From Capniomyces stellatus (Eukaryota; Kickxellomycota; Harpellomycetes; Harpellales; Legeriomycetaceae), in assembly GCA_001661515.1 (NCBI GenBank), contig LUVW01000012.1:387739-417210 (forward strand): a stretch of 29,472 nt of DNA, read 5' to 3'. Shown piece by piece: positions 11,199 to 22,659 of the stretch (within the stretch, counting starts at the first letter, position 1; the number at the start of each line of letters is the position of its first letter). Both the position numbers and the translations under genes were made by a program. The notes under the pieces were generated by a model. The model was not told the origin of the DNA and did no database searches. It was given only the letters and a program-made list of their open reading frames with translations.

Positions 11199-11384
11199 AT
11201 GCCTTCAGCTATCCCAATTAAGCCAATCACTGGAATGTTCAAAAAACGCATTATCCGCGATGTAACCATCGGACTTGTAGGAGGTGCCATTGCCTCAGAT
11301 TTGTACTGGAGATTCGCTTATGGGCCACGCATTGCCAAGACCGACGCTTTCTTTAAAGAATTGCACGAGGAACAAAAGAACTAA
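11199..11384 (+). CDS. COX9: Cytochrome c oxidase subunit VIIa, fungal Cox9 type
   Basis: Small nuclear-encoded subunit of mitochondrial complex IV, inner membrane. The 61-residue protein is a single exon. It shows the family pattern PITGMFKKRIIRD near the N-terminus, one membrane-spanning segment (about residues 22-42, VTIGLVGGAIASDLYWRFAYG), and a charged C-terminal tail DAFFKELHEEQKN, all aligning with yeast Cox9 (59 aa). The sequence just before the start, CTACTAAT followed 14 nt later by TTTTTAG and TTTAAAATG, looks like a branch site and acceptor, so a 5' UTR intron is likely. It is convergent with RMT2. Confidence 0.9.
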   Translation: MPSAIPIKPITGMFKKRIIRDVTIGLVGGAIASDLYWRFAYGPRIAKTDAFFKELHEEQKN

Positions 11385-11753
11385 GTGAGATTGACATTTG
11401 CTCTTTCTAGGCTCATATTATCATAATAGTACTCCTTTCTTTTCTTTTAGTTTGCAAGTTGTTGTCAGCTTTTAGTTATTTATATTTATATGCACAAGCT
11501 ATAGTCAGCTAAATAATACGTCAACTAAATATTCCGGTTTGATAAGCAACTTTGAGTTCAGTCATTAATTTAGTCAAAGACTTTTTATCGGTTTGCCAGC
11601 TTTTTAAGACCAAGTGCTTTTAGATATTTTTTAAAATGTGTATCATTACAAGTTCGGCATTGAACCACAAGCAAAAACGTTGGATCAGCTCAAACTTTGC
11701 AAAAACAAAGCCCAGCGTTGTAAACTGTAAATCAAAAGATGTAAAAAAAGTAA
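11385..11753. terminator. Convergent 3' region between COX9 and RMT2
   Basis: Holds the two 3' UTRs. AT-rich, with no recognisable gene. The plus-strand frame beginning at 11636 continues into the antisense of RMT2 and is a shadow. Confidence 0.5.
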
Positions 11754-13184
11754 CTATAAATCCCATTTGCAAATCGGCAGGTTGTACTTTTGAAGCATCC
11801 AGTAAGGCCGGTTTATTCCGGACCACACAGCTTCGTCGATTCCTACAGCATCTGTCACCACAGGAGTGTAGACTGTGTTTAGTCCAAATTTTTTCAGGTG
11901 TGTTTGTACAATGTGGCAGTAAACGTCGTGGAATAAAAGTTTGTGGCCTCCCAGCCCATTGAAAAACGAGTAAACACCATCCTTTGACAACAATGTTCCG
12001 TTATGGCCCAAACTTTGGCTGTCGGATTTTTTAAACACCACATCATGGAACTCTTGCATGTCTGCATAAAACTCGCCAAAGGTATCAAAAAATATTCCGT
12101 CGTAAGGCCCATGCGCCCGAATTTCATCCAACTTATCCTGCCACCTTCCAAAAAGTACTTTTGCTGTTGGATGTTTTTCCAAAAAACCACTGTCGATTAT
12201 GTGCTTGTATACATCTGGGTGAGCCTCAACAATAATGTGCTGTCTAGGGTTATGCGATTGAATTGCAGTATCGACTATTCCCATACCAAAACCTACAAAT
12301 CAGTGCAGACATGTTTTAGTATAATACACAGCTTTACTCCACTCAATGTCGATTCGTCTTAGTTACCTATGTTAATAACGTTTAGCCCAGGTTTGGGACA
12401 GATAACCGAGGCATGCTGCGCCATCAACGGCTCCTCCCACTCCATCATAACACCATTGCTTTCTGCGTCAATCAATCTATCGCCACTATACTCAATAGGC
12501 TGGTTAAGATAGTCGTAGTTTGGAATCGAGCTGGCGTTTTCTTTAGGCAAATCTTCTTTGCTCTCGGCAGCGGACTTTGCACTCTCGACTGTCGATATTG
12601 GAATCTTAGTCTTTCCAAGTGTCTCCATAATCAACTCAACCCGGACACCATGAGATACAAGTAAGTCATACGCCTCCTGGCTATTCGCGTTCTGCAAAGC
12701 ATAGTCTCCTGCTGTATAACCGCCAAGATCCAGGCAGTTCCATGGAATCCCACTCTGCAATATTAAACTACCAACCAACACCACGCGCAAATTGGTAACA
12801 AGAACAAAGTTTTGTTGAATTTACAGTAAAATGGAAAAAAATAAAATAATAATCATTGAACACAGTTGAATTTAGTACAACGCAGCAATTATGCATATAT
12901 AGACCGTTAACATACTTTATAGTCTCCAGCGATCCACTAGCGGCAGCAAAATGTAAAGCTGAACGGCCAGTTTCGTCTGTGCAGAATATCTCGACATCCT
13001 GGCCAAGGAGTTCCTTCACTAATTCAAAATTCCCATCGTAACATGCCGACAGAAACTTTGCTTCCAGTCCGTTTTCCTCTTCGACTTCAACCTCAGCATC
13101 AGCCCCAGTCTCGACATCAGCATTTATTTCGACCTCTACTTTTTCGCTTTGCTGTTTGACTTGATCATTTTCAATTTCTGACAT
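11754..13184 (-). CDS. RMT2: Protein arginine N5-methyltransferase Rmt2
   Basis: SAM-dependent enzyme that methylates the delta-nitrogen of arginine; in yeast the target is ribosomal protein L12. Exons (minus): 13184-12916, 12767-12367, 12292-11754; 1209 nt, 402 aa (yeast 412). An acidic N-terminus precedes ankyrin-type repeats (FLSACYDGNFELVKELL, DETGRSALHFAAASGSLETI, then LILQSGIPWNCLDLGGYTAG across the first junction). The methyltransferase core follows: motif I NVINIGFGMGIVD assembled across intron 2, IVEAHPDVY, the double signature YDGIFFDTFGEFY, and LLSKDGVYSFFNGLGG. Introns use GTATGT (12915) and GTAACT (12366) donors. The acceptor of intron 1 is GGTAG at 12768. Divergent from IWR1. 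Confidence 0.95.
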
Positions 13185-13902
13185 TGTTTAGGAGCTTGAT
13201 TAGCTTACTTTTTTGCTATTTTTCTTGAATTCAACAATGTGCTTTTGTTGCAGATAAATCTTAACTGCTTTTTCAATATTGCTATTTTAATTGAATCAGA
13301 AAGTGAATCCCAGATAAAAATAATCTTGGATTCAAGCTTTGGTAACTATTATTGACCCGACTTGTTCTCAGTTAAGCTGTTGCAAGTTTTTTATTTCTAC
13401 TTTTTTTGTTCAGTTGCTTTTTTTTTTCTCCAACCAATAATTTGAATAAATTAGAAACAAGTTCACGATCGACTTTTTTTTTTCAATTCAGTTTTCCCGT
13501 TTTATTTGAATAAAAGCATTAATTAAGCCAATAGTAGTCGTTTCGTCTTTTTTTTTTTTTGCTTTAGCTTTACAAACAGTTTAATCTGATTAAACGCAAC
13601 ATGGAATGTGATATATTTAAGCTGAGCAAGTCTTTAAGTTGGGGGGTTTAAAAACAAAATGTACCTATTCGTTTTTATTAAATCCACTATTCAAAATACA
13701 ATTTGAATTTTTTTAGTTAATTCGGAAACAATTACTCGCTCTAAATTCAATTTCTTTAGTTTATTTCTGTTACCATTAATAGAAATCGTTACATAAGAAC
13801 AGACTAACTCTGCTCAATTTCACACGCTTATAGTAGAATCAAATTTTAGAAAATATTTTGTGTTTTAAAGACAATTGACGGGAATCAAGTCGAAATATCC
13901 GA
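13185..13902. promoter_or_regulatory. Divergent intergenic region between RMT2 and IWR1
   Basis: Both neighbours start here and run outward. The stretch is AT-rich with several T runs and no convincing TATA box. No coding or RNA gene is apparent. Confidence 0.5.
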
Positions 13903-16036
13903 ATGGAAACTCAAACACCAAATGCGATCCTAGGAAAACTAACAGTCCTACGCGTCAAAAGAAAACGGAATAACGAGGCTGTGGATGGGTTTGGTAATCT
14001 CTTGTTTTTTGTTTGTTGAAATTTATCTCTTGTTTTTTGTGCTTTCCGTGTTTTTCGCGTTTAATGATTTCGTTATACTCTGTAATAAAGTAAAAATAAT
14101 TGATATCAGCCCCTAAATACCTCTTAATGATTAAATCGACCTAGTTCTCCCCGAGACAAGCTCAAAGCGCACAAAGGGCCAAAGTGGTAATAAGAATAAA
14201 AGGGTTAAAATGAAAGCTGTATAATCTCGATTGCGAACACAATGGATTACCTGAGGCGACACTAAATAGTAAATGATAAATTCGATTTAGATTCGGCAGT
14301 TCCGTCGTATTTTAAATTAATTGAAACTATTGCGACTGAGAAATTTGATAAAGAATCGCTTCTAACGGGTATCAGGGTAAGTCAAAGTTGTAATTTATAT
14401 AAATGACTTGGTCATTTCTTTCATGCTAAAACCTAACGCCGCTTAAACTATTCATTAGGAGCGAATTAATCATGATACTCGAGATGCAGCCCATAATGAT
14501 AAATCCAACTCACTCTACAAAGATGTAGGTTAAACAGTGATTTCCTAACCACTCGCACCATATATTTAACTTCAATAAATTGACCCCCTCTCCCCTCCAA
14601 CAATATGTTATTGGTTTATAACAAAAAAAATATTGTAAGAAAAGCTTGCTTAAAGGCTTGTGCTTATTTATTTATTTTACTTTTTAGAAGCAAAACTTGG
14701 CATCAAACGGTCAATCAATGCCGATAAACGATTCAAGTGCCCGTGGTTTAGGTCATCAAAAAACCCACTCGAGCACCCAAACTAGCAGTGCTAGTCGTCG
14801 TGAAGTAATAGATGAGAAATCGGTGGGAAATGGGGTTTTAGCTCAAGCGGTGCACAATAATCCTGCCAGTCCGAATAACGTTGAACTCTACGATGTTGTT
14901 TTAAAAAACAGCAAAGGCAATAAACGGTACTATATTTGAAAGTTTCTACATCTTCAAGAAATAGCCAAGTCAAATCTGAAGTTTATTAACTGTACTTGAC
15001 AAATGATACACGGGTTTACTCAATTAGAAGCTTTTGGGGAGTTCAAAAGTTTGACGATAGGGTTGCGGACAAAGCGTGTGTTGATGAGGATCAGAATGAC
15101 CCTGATATGTCCGAATCTATGAGAACGCTTATTCTGATGGTTAAGCAGCACATGCAAGGCAAGTAGTTAAGATCGTCTAATAATATTGTTTTCACTGTGC
15201 GTTAATTTTTTTTTTCTTTTAGTAGATCTTTTTTAAGTTGAATCGATTTACAACCAAGCAATGTTTATATTCTACTAACAGTTACTGACGAGGCGGCTTC
15301 TGGGTCTAAAATTGGGGGAGGTGCTGAATCGAATTCAAAAAGCGTTGGAGCAGTTTTACAAGACCAGGAATATGTGTATGATCTGTACTACGGAACTGAA
15401 CCGCTTCAGAGTACCAACGATGATGTGTTTACCAAGTCAAACATAGCAACACTGTTAGTCAACGCATTTTTCTAAATAACAAAGGGAGAAAAACAAACTG
15501 TGCAAAAGCCATATACAACAAGCTCTGAGGTTATACTAAATGCCATTCGCCTTTTTCGTTATTGTTATTGTTAACTTGCTAGATATTGGGCTGACGATGA
15601 CACGACTTTTATGAATGATGACGAATCTGATTCCAACCATGAGTCAGAAAATTCAAATTGTGAGCCTTTTTTCTATTGACTTTTTTATCAGCATGGTACT
15701 ACTATTTGGTCTGCATACTGATTATACTCCTTTACTAATACACGAATATTGCTACAAATAAATCTAATTAGCCGAGGACTATTATAAAAACGACTACCCA
15801 GACGAGTCTGAGGTCAGCAGCGGTAAGATGTCCATTCTATCAATGATGGCTTGACCAGTATTTATACTGATACGTAAACTACCATTTGCACTTTTGCTAT
15901 CGAGTAATTCCATTTCATTGTCTTTATTTCACTAATTGGTCTTGACTTTGACTTTGAATGACTAGGCGAGTACAACTCTGACTCAGATTATTTCAATGGT
16001 GCCAACTCTGACTCTGACGACTATGATCTTTATTGA
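13903..16036 (+). CDS. IWR1: Iwr1, RNA polymerase II nuclear import factor
   Basis: Binds assembled RNA polymerase II and supplies the nuclear localisation signal for its import. Ten exons: 13903-13993, 14145-14186, 14300-14376, 14459-14524, 14688-14926, 15028-15158, 15282-15453, 15583-15659, 15772-15822, 15966-16036; 1017 nt, 338 aa (yeast 353), every phase consistent. The N-terminal LTVLRVKRKRNNEAVDGFV is the family NLS block. Exon 2 (42 nt) adds the basic KRTK segment. FKLIETIA matches the conserved F+L(V/I)ETV element. The C-terminal half has EYVYDLYYGTE, YWADDD and the acidic signature DSNHESENSNSEDYYKNDYPDE (split by intron 8), and ends SDSDDYDLY. Intron 6 begins with GC (15159, AAG|GCAAGT); the nearby GT at 15163 would break the frame. 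Intron 5 uses an unusual GTACTA donor. Confidence 0.93.
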
Positions 16037-18126
16037 TCATGTATACACGCGCCTCGCTTTAACTTTTTAATAGTCTATATATTTTTTTGTACAGTCTTCT
16101 TTGCTACTTAGAGTACTATTTGGGTCACTTTTATTTATTATTCTTGGATCGCAGTTCTTTTCTCCTACAGCTTGGTTGCAGTTTTTTTTTTTTCAAAAAA
16201 TCCGACTGCTGTTGTACAATCCAAAATACAATCCATCAAAAAATGAAATACCAATGTTTGGTTTTGAACAAAATTAACCTTTGCCCGAAGGAACTAGATA
16301 ATAAGTTTTCAAAACAAAAGTTTCTTGAGAACTTGGTCCAAACTTGCAGAGCATTATGGCAGTTGTTATGTTTTCCTGTGTTGAAGACATTCAGTATGTT
16401 TAAGCATTTGACCCAGTGCCAAACCGTTACTTGCAGGGCCCTGAAATAAGGTAATATTTTCATGTCCTAGTTTTGCTGTTTCTAAATCGAGCAAAGTGGA
16501 GAGAGTTTGTTTGGTAGTGAATTCAGAAAAACAGTGTTGATTTTTCCAGTAACATTATTTACTCAACCATTTGCTTGTTTGTTTTAAAAAAAAAACCACG
16601 GGTTTTCTTGATAAAACTTGAATTTAGCCAACCAAATTTATTCATTTGTTAATTAATTTGTTTTTCGCTCGTTCGTTCAAGTTTTTTTTTATTTCTTATT
16701 CATGGCATTAATTTAGGTTCACTTCAAGTTACATTGGTTGCGTATAGTTCCAGAGTGTAATTTTATCATTGGCTCTATTCAACCTGAATTTCGGGAAAGT
16801 ATTTATGTAAAATGCTTCCAACTTACAAAGTGTTATGATTGAATCACAAGTAACATAGTCTCGCTCAGAATATTGCATTTGAAGCGAAACCAAGTAGAGT
16901 AAAAATAAAAAAAAAGCAGTAAGGACAAAATATTTAGGTGTAAACCCTGTTTTCCCAGGCCATGGACCATTGCAACTTTTTGCTTGACAGCTGCTCTCCC
17001 AAGACAAAATACTTCATTCCCCAATAATACCGACACCCAACATCAGCATTAGTACTTTACTTTGACGCTGGCACTTTGTTTTATAAGCGTAACTTTTATG
17101 TAAACACACATAGTTAGTTGGTTTGCAAGTCTTAACTCGAAATCTGAACACTTTTAATATGCTGAATTTGTGAATAAAGTTTATGTTTATTTTTATGAAA
17201 CCACCAATTTTGTATATATACTTTATATTTTTTTAATTTTTTTGTGAATCTTAATTTTTTTTGGCTTTTAAATTAGTAAATTGTATTTTCGCTTGAAACG
17301 TTTGGGATTAATTGTTTGATGTTAAGTCAAAAGTAATAAACTAAACAACTCTTAAATGTGGCTACTGATTTGATTTATGGTGGAGCACTGTTCCTATTTT
17401 AACTAACATTTCTTGGCCTTGGTTATATTTAGACTCTTTGACCCTAACTTTTCAGTACTACTGCGCATAAATATACTAGTATTTGTCTTATTGTATTAAA
17501 TACAGCACTATTTTTTGTTCTCCTCTTTATGATATTTAAGTATACTCCATTCTAGTAATCGACTTTTACTCGAAGGAATATCGTTTATAGTAGTTATAAA
17601 TTTACCAAAAACACTACAACAAAAAAGCACGAAGGAAACACCACGAGTGAGCTCCATATTAAACCAAGAGTTACATATAACGCATTCCAATTCGCCTTCT
17701 GCCAGACTGTGGTCTCCTTCTACCCTAAATCCACCTGTGGACCAAATACCGTATCACGTATAGTGGACATTCGGTAAATTTTGTCTAAATAGTGCCATAC
17801 TTGTTTCTTTTCTTACACACGCAGTAACATTGGACATATACGCAAGAGAAAGCTTTTCCCAAAGCGATCGTTTAAGAATAAAAAGAATACCATGACAGTT
17901 CAGGCAATAACTCAAAGCGAAAAGGTAAAACACACATATAGCTAGCATAATAGTACCGCTTAAATGTCACTTGAGCCTCCGTGTCGACAATTATTCTGTA
18001 GATAAAGCGTGCAATAAAGAACTGACAATATGATATCCATATTTCTTTAAAATGCTTGTTTAGGTTTATAACCGCGTTGAAATCATAACAAACATCAAGC
18101 AAAAGAACAAGCAGTTCCTAGAAGAA
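16037..18126. other. 2.1-kb gap between IWR1 and SLC33A1, no recognised gene
   Basis: Two open stretches were considered. One on plus, 16243-16449, reads 68 residues from an ATG with no recognisable motif. One on minus, 16729-17007, has one strongly hydrophobic segment (YFVLTAFFLFLLYLVSL) that could be a membrane span, but it has no clear start or homologue. The rest is AT-rich. The right end should contain the SLC33A1 promoter. A small unrecognised gene cannot be excluded. Confidence 0.4.
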
Positions 18127-21100
18127 ATGAGCAACCCAAATCGAATAAGAAACAGAAAGAAAGACAAAAACTTTGTCAGACCACGACTCGATAGACTAGC
18201 AGAGCATGTTCCCGCGTCCAAAGACAGTCTGATAGTCGAAAAACCAGTAAAGATAGTAAATAACGACTTTGGGAATATAGCTTTACTGGTCGTATTATGT
18301 AAGGATCTGAAATTGATAACACATTTTTCTAAACTCTTTTAGATCAACTTGACCAACATATGTGGGTTGCGTGTGAGTGCACTTTAAATAACGTACATTG
18401 TGCAATTGTGTTGTGTATTTATAATTTATATTCCTGCACAAATAGACTGGCTACAGGGTGTGCCTTTGGGGCTATCTAGTGGAAGCATACCGTTCTTGTT
18501 GAAGGAGAGCATGAGTTTTTCGCAGCTAGGTTTATTTTCTCTAGCAAGCTATCCATACTCGTTGAAACTGTTCTGGTCTCCTATTGTCGACTCTGTTTTC
18601 AGCAAGACTTTTGGGCGTCGAAAGTCCTGGATTGTACCGGTACAACTCCTGACTGCAGCCTGTATGTGGGGTATTGGCAGTAAGATAGATGGACTTATGT
18701 CGAATGTAAGTTTGATTACAAAACAGCCATCTTTGTGTGTATAGCCATTGTGTCACTGGTTAGTTGTAGTTGTTGCTGTTGTTGTTGTTGATACTCTGTA
18801 CTAATCCCAGCTCGTTTTGTGACCTCATTATACTTATAGCCCAGCGAGCATATACTCACTATATCGCTATCGTTCTTTGCTATAGTGCTTCTAAGCGCGA
18901 CTCAGGATATTGCTGTTGACGGTAACTACTCGATCATAACCATAACCGCAGTCATAATATCTCCATTAAACGTTGAGTTTGCTTTATAACAAATGGCGTA
19001 CAGATATCAAATCGGTACAAGATTAGTGCAGAGCTACTATTTGATATTCTGAAAAAAAAACATGTCTTGATTAATTCTCGATTTTGTTAGGTTGGGCGCT
19101 TACACTGCTATCTGAAGAAAATGTACACTATGCGTCCACATGCCAAACCATCGGTTTAAATATTGGCTACTTTATGTCTTTCACGGTGTTTTTGGCATTT
19201 AACGCCCCTGATTTTGCGCAAGTATTCCAATATTTCTATGTATATATATATATATCTATATATCAATTTATTACTATACTCCAGTTGAACCAAACAGGTC
19301 TGGATAGAGCTCTTGGTTTCCAGGTTGCATCAGTTTTTATGTTTATAGCCGTTAAATCTAGCTTTAAAATCAACACTAATTCTAACCAACTAACCCGCCC
19401 GATTTCGATTTTTTCTAAATCACAGCAACAAGTATATTAGATCGATTCCACAAGAATACGGCCTAGTTCGATTGAGCACCTACATGAAATGGTGGGCTGT
19501 GATTTACACCATCGTCACTGTATATCTTGTATTCAGAGTCAAAGAGGTGAGTTTTGATTTCCAATGTGCCTGATACTGTTATTATGCTATCAATGCCTTG
19601 TATTGGGTTAAACTCGCTACTGCCTACAAAGTCTGCCTGATCAACAATTTTGAACATATTGTAACGACATTACAAATAATTTATTCACTATAGCGTCTGA
19701 CTGAAGAGGAAATGGGCATAGCTTCGACTTACAAAACTATTTACAAAATTTGCAGACTACCAGGTACTTTTTCTTTACTATTATATACGATTATATACAA
19801 TTCAATACACTCGAGTTTACTGTGTATTTCTTTGCATTTAAAGCTTGTCACTGATTCCATTTATTAATAAATATATATGTTTATTAGATATGATATTATT
19901 TATTGGAGTATTGTTGATATCAAAGATTGGGTTTGTTCCAAATGACTCTGTCACTCAACTGAAGCTACTAGAAAAAGGATTCAGCAAAGAGGACTTGGCC
20001 TTGACAGTGCTTTTAGACTTCCCTGTCCAAATAATATTTGGGTACTATGCGGCAAAGTGGAGCAGCGGTACCGAACCTATGCGACCTGTAAGTACCCCTA
20101 TTTATACTCGGCCAGCATAATTGCAACCGTATTTTTTTTTTTGAAAAAAAAATCAGCTAGAAATTTGATTGTCTAAATATTTAATTCGTGGGTTGTAAAG
20201 TTATTGAGATGGGATCAAAAAAAAAGAAGGGAAAATATCATTTTACTTTCTTTCATTTTATTTTTTCCTTGTTGGATGCAATATTAACTTTATGTGTGTA
20301 TGTATATAATTTAACAGTGGCGGTATTCGTTCATCATTCGGCTGATTTTCTGTATTCTGGGCATGTGTACAGTCTATTTTTTGCCAAAAAAGGGAATTGA
20401 GTCCAATAACCTTTATTTCTTCTTTATTCTATTTGTACAAATTGGTGGCTCGATGGCAAGGTAAGCGCTGCGAATAATCACATACACATCGATACCACAT
20501 TAATTGATTATACTTGCTTGGTTTATAATTGCTGTTCTATATAACAAAATTAACCAGATACTTTTTTGACTGACTGGCTGGGTCTGCTATTGAAACCTAT
20601 GACAATAGCACTGTGCAATTTGTTGGGCTGTCTTCGTTCATAACAAAAATTTCCGATCCGGTCATTGGTGGTACATACATGACGCTACTTAACACGTTAA
20701 GCAACTTTGGTGGTACCTGGCCAGTGTACTTTATTCTTGAATCAGTCGACTGGTTTACAAAATCCGAATGCGTGTTGCCTGAGCTATCAGAAAAATGTAA
20801 TTGGTTTCTGCTACTATTACCACTGTCGTTTTCTTGTTGTAGTAAACATCTGTAGATTATGTTTGCTTTATTATCACATTCCACTGCCTAACTGGATTCC
20901 TTAACCATCTTTACTCTACTTGGCTCTGTTTTTATTTTGCGAGATTGGACCCAGTACTTTATAACAATTATTTTTTTTGCTAACTTTGTAAAACTATTTG
21001 CTGTTAATAGCGCTCTCATGCATGACTGAGGCCGGGAAGCAGATGTGCAAATCCGCAAATGGGGTGTGTGAGTTGCGTGTTGATGGGTACTATGTGATTT

Positions 21101-21213
21101 CCATTGCTTGTATATCCTTTGCCATACTATCCTATTACTTATTTATTGGCTCAGCAGTCTCTCGACTTGAACGTAAGTGTGCTCCACCAGATTTCAAATA
21201 CATACGTGCCTAG
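18127..21213 (+). CDS. Acetyl-CoA transporter, SLC33A1/AT-1 family
   Basis: MFS-like membrane protein; the family imports cytosolic acetyl-CoA into the ER/Golgi lumen for acetylation. Exons: 18127-18298, 18446-18705, 18840-18921, 19091-19217, 19426-19546, 19694-19763, 19888-20087, 20318-20460, 20609-20796, 21011-21213; 1566 nt, 521 aa (human 549). Signatures: YWLQGVPLGLSSGSIPFLL across intron 1, SLKLFWSPIVDSV, FGRRKSWIVP, ATQDIAVDGWALTLLS across intron 3, ENVHYASTCQTIG, DFANKYIR across intron 4, KIGFVPNDSVTQLKLLEKG, and ISDPVIGGTYMTLLNTLSNFGGTWP. A cysteine-rich loop and DGYYVISIACI precede the last span. Intron 4 starts with GC (19218, GCAAGT); this junction gives DFANKY, which matches human DFCNKY, whereas GT at 19222 does not. 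The start ATG at 18127 is the first in frame and gives a basic N-terminus. Confidence 0.93.
18762..18790. repeat. TTG-rich simple repeat in SLC33A1 intron 2
   Basis: Run of imperfect TTG/TTGC triplets within the intron spanning 18706-18839. No function is inferred. Confidence 0.6.
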
Positions 21214-21768
21214 TATTCCATATTTCAGCGTTACACTAGTCATATGTTTGAACAGCAATGTATATATATGATACAAGTGACGTGAATCAACTTTTGGATT
21301 AATGGGGGGTTAAATACTGTAACATTGTGATGTTTGTAGGGTTGCCACTCGAGGCTTGGAGGATTACCAAGTTAAAAAAATAGCTTTCTTTTGGTAGCAA
21401 ATCAACATCAAAACAATATCAAAACAATATCAAAACAAAACGCTTTGAATGTATAATGGACTTTGTTTTTCACTATTCCCAACTTATTGAATTTTAATCT
21501 AATTTGACTGTATAAATTATCTGATGCCGCTCTCGTATCCCTTCAATGTTTGACTTTGAATTTTTATTGATATTAACATATGTGCTAGCTTTAAGGAATT
21601 GTGTGTGTGTGTGTGTGTGCAAGAAGAAAACAAAAAGTTGTGAGATAATTAAGTATATGTAACAAAGGTGAAAAATGGGTAATACCAACGCCTAGTGGCT
21701 GTATTTGTTTGGGTTTTGTAAAACTTAAGTTGGGGTTTAATATACAAGTCTGTGGGTTGTAAACACGT
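21214..21768. terminator. Convergent 3' region with simple repeats
   Basis: The SLC33A1-type gene (+) and the unrecognised gene (-) end toward each other here. It contains three copies of an 11-bp unit (ATCAAAACAAT) at about 21407-21437 and a GT microsatellite at 21601-21619. No gene is visible. Confidence 0.55.
21601..21619. repeat. GT dinucleotide microsatellite
   Basis: Nine and a half uninterrupted GT units in the intergenic region between two convergent genes. Confidence 0.95.
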
Positions 21769-22659
21769 TCAGAATCCTTCGTCGTAATCGTAGTTAACCA
21801 TGGATTTAATACTCTTCATTCTTCTATTGTGAGCAGTGTTAACGCCACTAAATCGATTTCTATATTGGTCTTTAGTGGTCTTTAGCTTAGACTCGTTTAG
21901 CTCGAGTAGTTGCTCCTGGAACTTTTTGGAAAGCGAGTTTGAATATAACTTCCGCGAAGTTTCCAGAACGTTTTTTATTTGCATCACCTCTAGCAAGCTT
22001 CTGTCTCGGAGGTATCCGTTTTTGCGCGTGCTTATTTGGTAGACTTTCATAATTTCTCCTATCTCCGCCTTTTCGTAGTAATTCTGCATCACTTTTTTTT
22101 GTAGATCTGTCACTGGCACAGGACTCGATATTCTTTTTACAGCATTGGCAGCACTCTGGGCACTGGGTCTGTTTCTCCTGAGTATTTCTCTAGTTCTTTC
22201 CCTGTCCCTTTCCCGATTTTCGATTACTATTTTGTTGCTTTCTATTTTGCTGAGGATATCGGACCCTAATTCCACTCTTTGGAATTTAAGTAAAGTGAAC
22301 GTCTGCTCTTTCTTGGCTTCTGAGCGAATTACTATTTTGTTGATTGAAACAAACCCATTTCTATCTAGGTCTTCATTGGTGTTCAGCGAAATTGTGCTGT
22401 TTGAATTTGGATTTATGTTCGAGCTTGGTTTTGGATTTGGAATTAAATCTGTTGATGTGTTCCTTTTCCTGTTCTGGTTGCGTTGGATATATTTCGTTAT
22501 ATTTTGGTTGTCCGACTCTTCTTCAGACGCACGAGTGCGACTTTTGACTAGGATATTTCCCTGGTGGTGCTTTACTTTGGTCTTTAGCTGCCTAAAAAAC
22601 TTGCTTTCTTTATTACTCCTTTCTGTTTCCACAAACGCCAACTTGAATAGTGCCATCAT
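21769..22659 (-). CDS. Uncharacterised basic protein
   Basis: Single-exon frame of 296 residues from the first of two adjacent ATGs (22659, 22656); the open frame extends 12 codons further but without an ATG. I do not recognise the family. The N-terminus (ALFKLAFVETERSNKESKFF) is mixed amphipathic. An Asn/Ser/Pro-rich, probably disordered stretch (about residues 70-105) follows, then a conserved-looking hydrophobic segment FTLLKFQRVELGSDIL and an Arg-rich patch (ENRERDRERTREILRR). The C-terminal 110 residues are rich in charged residues and look alpha-helical. No membrane span, signal peptide or zinc motif is seen. A 180-codon open frame on the opposite strand is the antisense shadow. It could be a lineage-specific nuclear or cytoskeletal protein; no function is claimed. 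Confidence 0.7.
   Translation of the reverse strand: MMALFKLAFVETERSNKESKFFRQLKTKVKHHQGNILVKSRTRASEEESDNQNITKYIQRNQNRKRNTSTDLIPNPKPSSNINPNSNSTISLNTNEDLDRNGFVSINKIVIRSEAKKEQTFTLLKFQRVELGSDILSKIESNKIVIENRERDRERTREILRRNRPSAQSAANAVKRISSPVPVTDLQKKVMQNYYEKAEIGEIMKVYQISTRKNGYLRDRSLLEVMQIKNVLETSRKLYSNSLSKKFQEQLLELNESKLKTTKDQYRNRFSGVNTAHNRRMKSIKSMVNYDYDEGF

Noticed and set aside
16087..16449. 120-codon frame on plus
   Set aside because: Not similar to anything I know, low-complexity start, and located in the 3' flank of IWR1; listed only as a gap note.
16729..17007. Small membrane-protein-like frame on minus
   Set aside because: One hydrophobic stretch but no convincing start, splice model or family match.
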